From: 66-474 sp051954935
GTDB lineage: Bacteria; Pseudomonadota; Gammaproteobacteria; Xanthomonadales; Rhodanobacteraceae
Reading direction: 5' to 3'
DNA length: 64,000 bases
Assembly: GCA_051954935.1 (NCBI GenBank)
Contig: JBQCHG010000024.1
Span: 3,838-67,837, forward strand
The translations under genes were made by a program, and so were the position numbers. Of the stretch, positions 63,094-64,000 are shown piece by piece (positions within the stretch are counted from its first letter, which is position 1; the number at the start of each line of letters is the position of its first letter). The notes below the pieces were generated by a model. That model searched no databases and was not told the origin of the DNA. It saw only the letters and a list, made by a program, of their open reading frames with translations.

Positions 63094-63507
63094 CTAGCGT
63101 CGATCCAGCGAGTACTTCCCTGCCCCGGTGAGCGCGAGCAGCAGGAAACCGCCGGTAATCGAGACGTTCTTGTAGAAGTTGATCATGTTGCCCATCTGCT
63201 CGGCGCCGCTCATGTTCCAGTAGTGATGCGCGATGAAGGCGGTCGCCAGAGTGTACGCGGCCAGCAGCAGCGCAAGCGGACGCGTGAAGAACCCGATGCC
63301 GATCGCAATGCCGACGAAGAATTCCAGGATCACCGCGACCGCCGCAGCGACGTGCGGGATGGGCAGTCCAACCGACACCATCTCGCCGACCGCGGCGGAG
63401 AAGCCGGTGAGCTTGAAGTAGCCGAACAGCACGAACAGGATCACGAGCAGGATGCGGGCGACCAGCAGGACTTCGTCCCTGAAGCCATCGAGCAACGCGT
63501 ATCTCAT
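63094..63507 (-). CDS. DoxX-family membrane protein
   Basis: A 137-residue protein with four transmembrane helices, beginning MRYALLDGFRDEVLLVARIL; LFGYFKLTGF and FVGIAIGIGFFTRP are typical DoxX features. ATG 63507 follows GGAGG at 5 bases. The family is associated with redox and quinone-linked membrane complexes, but the role is unknown. Confidence 0.9.
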   Translation of the reverse strand: MRYALLDGFRDEVLLVARILLVILFVLFGYFKLTGFSAAVGEMVSVGLPIPHVAAAVAVILEFFVGIAIGIGFFTRPLALLLAAYTLATAFIAHHYWNMSGAEQMGNMINFYKNVSITGGFLLLALTGAGKYSLDRR

Positions 63508-63640
63508 GACATCCTCCATCGGTTGGTGGTACCGCAAAGCGAGGACAACCGTTTGCCGCGGGCGCATAGTGATCGCGACCCGGTCCTTTCGCAACCGTCG
63601 TTCCGCCGAAGCGATCCTCCGCGCGCGCTATGATCTGCGC

Positions 63641-64000
63641 ATGCAACTCGTCTTCACCAAGGGATCCGGCAAATACGACCGCATGGAAGTGGTGCGCGGC
63701 GATGGCGCGGTCGAGCGGATCGATTGCCCCAAGCAGCGGATCATCCCGCACGACATGGTGCATTACGCCGTCGAGAGCACGCTCGAGAAGCGCGGCTTCC
63801 TCACGCGCGTGCGCGAGGGCGCGCGAGCGGATTTCCGCATGCTTCCGGAAGCCGAAAGCGACGGCGTGGAGCGGCTGGTCGAGGTATTCCAGGGCGACGC
63901 GTGGTCGGGCGGCGGGAGCAGTGCGAGCGACATGCTGGACCTCTACCGCGTGACCTGCACCGAGCGCGGATGCCCGATGCTCGCCGTCACCGAAGCTGAC
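63641..64000 (+). CDS. Conserved hypothetical protein, 5' part (cut by right edge)
   Basis: An open frame from ATG 63641 without a stop before the window end, so at least 120 residues. It begins MQLVFTKGSGKYDRMEVVRG and contains DCPKQRIIPHDMVHYAVEST. The codon use is even with neighbours and the frame has no stop, supporting a real gene. This is a conserved small cytosolic type I cannot name. No ribosome-binding site is strong. Confidence 0.75.
   Translation, partial: MQLVFTKGSGKYDRMEVVRGDGAVERIDCPKQRIIPHDMVHYAVESTLEKRGFLTRVREGARADFRMLPEAESDGVERLVEVFQGDAWSGGGSSASDMLDLYRVTCTERGCPMLAVTEAD

Overview
The window is GC-rich chromosomal DNA, densely coding on both strands, with no phage, plasmid, insertion sequence or CRISPR array in view. 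Gene content and order (liu leucine/isovalerate cluster, EfpL/YeiP, a short PilZ protein of the Xanthomonas type, Kdo kinase KdkA, and the run yceD-rpmF-fabH-fabD-fabG-acpP-fabF-pabB-pabC-mltG-tmk-holB) suggest a gammaproteobacterium of the Lysobacterales (Xanthomonadales), possibly Rhodanobacteraceae. That placement is inference from gene content.

Layout. 1-20300: leucine/isovalerate catabolism (isovaleryl-CoA dehydrogenase cut by the left edge, thiolase, both methylcrotonyl-CoA carboxylase subunits, methylglutaconyl-CoA hydratase, HMG-CoA lyase, and further on a 3-hydroxyacyl-CoA dehydrogenase-like SDR). Among these sit a subtilisin autotransporter, two paralogous small lipoproteins, a divergent iron operon (cupredoxin + FTR1) under a clear Fur box, a PAS-GGDEF-EAL protein, a GNAT enzyme and a coupled lipoprotein pair. 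20400-24300: EfpL and two APC amino-acid permeases. 24590-28530: HiPIP, then methionine salvage (mtnB, mtnD, mtnC) carrying a PH-domain membrane protein and a C13 peptidase. 28540-31950: HutH-family lyase overlapping hisS, then tRNA-Pro(CGG). 32055-35081: PilZ, PIG-L deacetylase, GT39-like membrane protein. 35116-47930: fatty-acid/folate/replication cluster on the minus strand, apparently lacking plsX between rpmF and fabH and interrupted between fabD and fabG by an ArsR-SRPBCC-CxxC-DUF899 cassette. 48042-53778: Maf, then MoxR-DUF58-transglutaminase, then Slp. 53830-57264: hinT, recR, ybaB, dnaX, the 4.5S SRP RNA and tRNA-Ser(GGA). 57484-63507: molybdopterin genes (moaE, D, C, A), a metallo-beta-lactamase-fold protein, kdkA, a heptosyltransferase, DUF6165 and DoxX. 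A conserved gene runs off the right edge.

Most striking observation: three copies of one structured element (21057-21103, 26221-26268, 42655-42702 minus). Each has two short hairpins whose loops contain GGA, joined by a linker of exactly 12 nt with a conserved TGATC core. The second hairpin always has loop ATGGAC, while its 6-bp stem differs in every copy with fully compensatory changes. Each copy sits just upstream of a gene (APC permease, PH-domain protein, fabG) and in the sense orientation. This looks like an RNA regulatory motif, perhaps bound by CsrA/RsmA, or a relative of the described TwoAYGGAY candidate RNA. Other points of interest are the self-operator of the ArsR cassette, a duplicated 3' end of tRNA-Ser suggesting an old integration site, and a repeat element that appears to have become the N-terminus of PabB.
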